Assembly (NCBI GenBank): GCA_965247435.1
Contig: OZ252019.1
Location: forward strand, 5,704,001-5,768,000
DNA length: 64,000 nt
Direction: 5' to 3'
From: Ilyomonas sp965247435
GTDB lineage: Bacteria > Bacteroidota > Bacteroidia > Chitinophagales > Chitinophagaceae
Both the position numbers and the translations under genes were made by a program. The notes below the pieces were generated by a model. That model was not told where the DNA came from, searched no databases, and saw nothing but the letters and a program-made list of their open reading frames with translations. Positions 62,584 through 64,000 of the stretch are shown in pieces (the first letter of the stretch is position 1; every line of letters starts with the position of its first letter).

Positions 62584-63858
62584 ATGAATATTCTTTTATT
62601 GGGCGCCGGCGGCCGCGAGCATGCACTGGCGTGGAAGATGCAGCAAAGTCCGCGTTGTACACAATTGTTTATAGCGCCGGGCAATGCCGGCACGGCGCAA
62701 TGCGGAAGCAATACAGCGATTAATATAAACGATTTTGAAGCTGTCAATGCATTCTGCGAAGATCAAAAGATAGACATGCTGGTGGTTGGTCCGGAAGAGC
62801 CGCTCGTGCGGGGTATCTATGATTTTTTTCAGGCCGAAGGCACCTGGAAAGGGATCGTTATCGGGCCTTCTGCAGCGGCTGCACAATTAGAAGGCAGTAA
62901 AAGTTTTTCCAAAAGGTTTATGCAGCGGCACGGCATTCCTACAGCGGCGTACGAAGAGTTTGATGAAAACAGTTATGAGCTGGGTAAAAAATATATACAG
63001 CGGCATAGCCTGCCCATTGTATTAAAGGCCAATGGCTTAGCTGCCGGAAAAGGCGTAGTTATATGCAATAGTACCGAAGAAGCGCTGCATGCTTTTGAGG
63101 AAATGATTGTGCATAAACAGTTTGGAGCAGCTTCTGCCAAAGTAGTGATTGAGCAATACCTTGAAGGTGTTGAAGTAAGCGTGTTTGTAATAACGGATGG
63201 CAGCGGCTATAAAATAATTGGTCATGCTAAAGACTATAAGCGTATCGGAGTAGGTGATACCGGCTTAAACACCGGCGGGATGGGCTGTGTAAGTCCCGTG
63301 CCTTTTGTTACCGATGCATTTATGCAAGATGTAGAACTTCGGATTATACAACCCACTATTAATGGTATCCGGCAGGAAGGATTAATTTACAAAGGCTTCG
63401 TATTTTTTGGTTTGATAAACGTACTGGGCGGGCCGATGGTGATAGAATACAACTGCCGTATGGGCGATCCGGAAACCGAAGTGGTGCTGCCGTGTTTGAA
63501 GAATGATCTTGTTGAACTGTTTATGGCAATGCATGAGTCGGCACTGCAGAATATAATGATCGAAACCGATGAGCGCGCCTGCTGCACGGTAGTAGCTGTA
63601 AGCCAGGGCTATCCCGGAAGGTATGAGAAGAACAAACAAATACAATTTGGTGTGGCTAACGGCGGGAACGCTATCATTTTTCATGCCGGCACAAAGCAGC
63701 AGGGCAATGATGTGGTAACTAATGGCGGACGTGTGTTGGCAGTAACCTCATTTGGCAATTCCATCAGTGAAGCGGCGCATGGGGCAAGAGAAGCGCTGAT
63801 GACCGTATCGTTTGAGGGCATGTATTACCGAAGGGATATCGGGTATGAATTCGAGTAA
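62584..63858 (+). CDS. purD: Phosphoribosylamine--glycine ligase
   Basis: The second enzyme of de novo purine synthesis (GAR synthetase). The 424 residues are standard. The N-terminal LLLGAGGREHALAWK binds the nucleotide, the ATP-grasp part has KANGLAAGKGVVI and YLEGVEVSVFVI, and NTGGMGCVSPVP and EYNCRMGDPETEVVLP are diagnostic of PurD. It is divergent from the peptide transporter. A near-match TACTTTCG promoter box lies upstream at about 62548. Confidence 0.96.
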   Translation: MNILLLGAGGREHALAWKMQQSPRCTQLFIAPGNAGTAQCGSNTAININDFEAVNAFCEDQKIDMLVVGPEEPLVRGIYDFFQAEGTWKGIVIGPSAAAAQLEGSKSFSKRFMQRHGIPTAAYEEFDENSYELGKKYIQRHSLPIVLKANGLAAGKGVVICNSTEEALHAFEEMIVHKQFGAASAKVVIEQYLEGVEVSVFVITDGSGYKIIGHAKDYKRIGVGDTGLNTGGMGCVSPVPFVTDAFMQDVELRIIQPTINGIRQEGLIYKGFVFFGLINVLGGPMVIEYNCRMGDPETEVVLPCLKNDLVELFMAMHESALQNIMIETDERACCTVVAVSQGYPGRYEKNKQIQFGVANGGNAIIFHAGTKQQGNDVVTNGGRVLAVTSFGNSISEAAHGAREALMTVSFEGMYYRRDIGYEFE

Positions 63859-64000
63859 AAGGACAGCGGTTACAGGCTTATATTTATAGTATAATTTTTG
63901 CCGGCTCTGCTTTTGATTTTAAAGCTTCTTCGCTTTTACGTTCGGGACTTGAACATTTACCGGCTATAAATTTTTGTTGTTATTAAGTCTTAAGCGGCAT

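Noticed and set aside
1..64000. tRNA, rRNA or known riboswitch
   Set aside because: No cloverleaf, rRNA block or recognisable riboswitch core was seen on either strand.

Overview
The window is a chromosomal piece of a Bacteroidota bacterium, most likely of the Chitinophagaceae. The evidence is the gene content: PorX, DUF983, TIGR02757, paired SurA-like isomerases, a DUF4369/thioredoxin protein, fused HisB and an S41 lipoprotein. Shine-Dalgarno sequences are largely absent, and a few TAnnTTTG-type promoter boxes occur. I see no rRNA, tRNA or CRISPR array.

Layout. (1) 1-10239: three tandem DUF4157 (eCIS core domain) proteins with shared heads and unrelated tails, the first running off the left edge. 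The third (1620 aa) ends in what looks like a CdiA-type RNase A-like toxin domain and is followed 19 bp later by a small CdiI-like immunity gene. (2) 10474-14722: three glycosyltransferase genes, two of them fused to a SAM methyltransferase domain, then about 1 kb without genes. (3) 15721-24292: mostly housekeeping genes (gmk, TIGR02757, DinB-like, recX, tilS, rhomboid, rlmH, serine acetyltransferase, S41 lipoprotein, beta-barrel protein). tilS carries an in-frame heptamer minisatellite. (4) 25107-30256: an alpha-galactosidase, then an AT-rich restriction-modification pair (beta-class methyltransferase with an SNase-like tail, and an MjaI-like endonuclease with an apparent 3' frameshift) and a small membrane protein. 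(5) 30533-40845: an orphan 2-oxoacid oxidoreductase beta subunit, a protein-glutaminase-like protein, a receiver protein, M20 amidohydrolase, SPOR protein, deoC and two divergent PAS histidine kinases. (6) 40985-51700: murF, DUF983, dnaX, an NtrC-type regulator, a receiver protein, and hisC and hisB separated by a sugar dehydrogenase and a cytochrome c. (7) 51804-53056: an insertion sequence whose transposase frame is broken at an A8 run. (8) 53213-63858: envelope folding and secretion genes (two SurA-like isomerases, a thioredoxin-like protein, porX), a Uma2-like protein, a peptide transporter and purD.

How the parts relate. The DUF4157 array looks like a polymorphic effector cassette. No contractile-injection structural gene is inside the window, so delivery is inferred from the family only. 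The restriction-modification pair, the insertion sequence and the effector cassette are the mobile or accessory parts; the rest is ordinary Bacteroidota chromosome. Starts were moved downstream wherever a signal peptide or the family N-terminus made an internal ATG more plausible, and this is stated in each entry.
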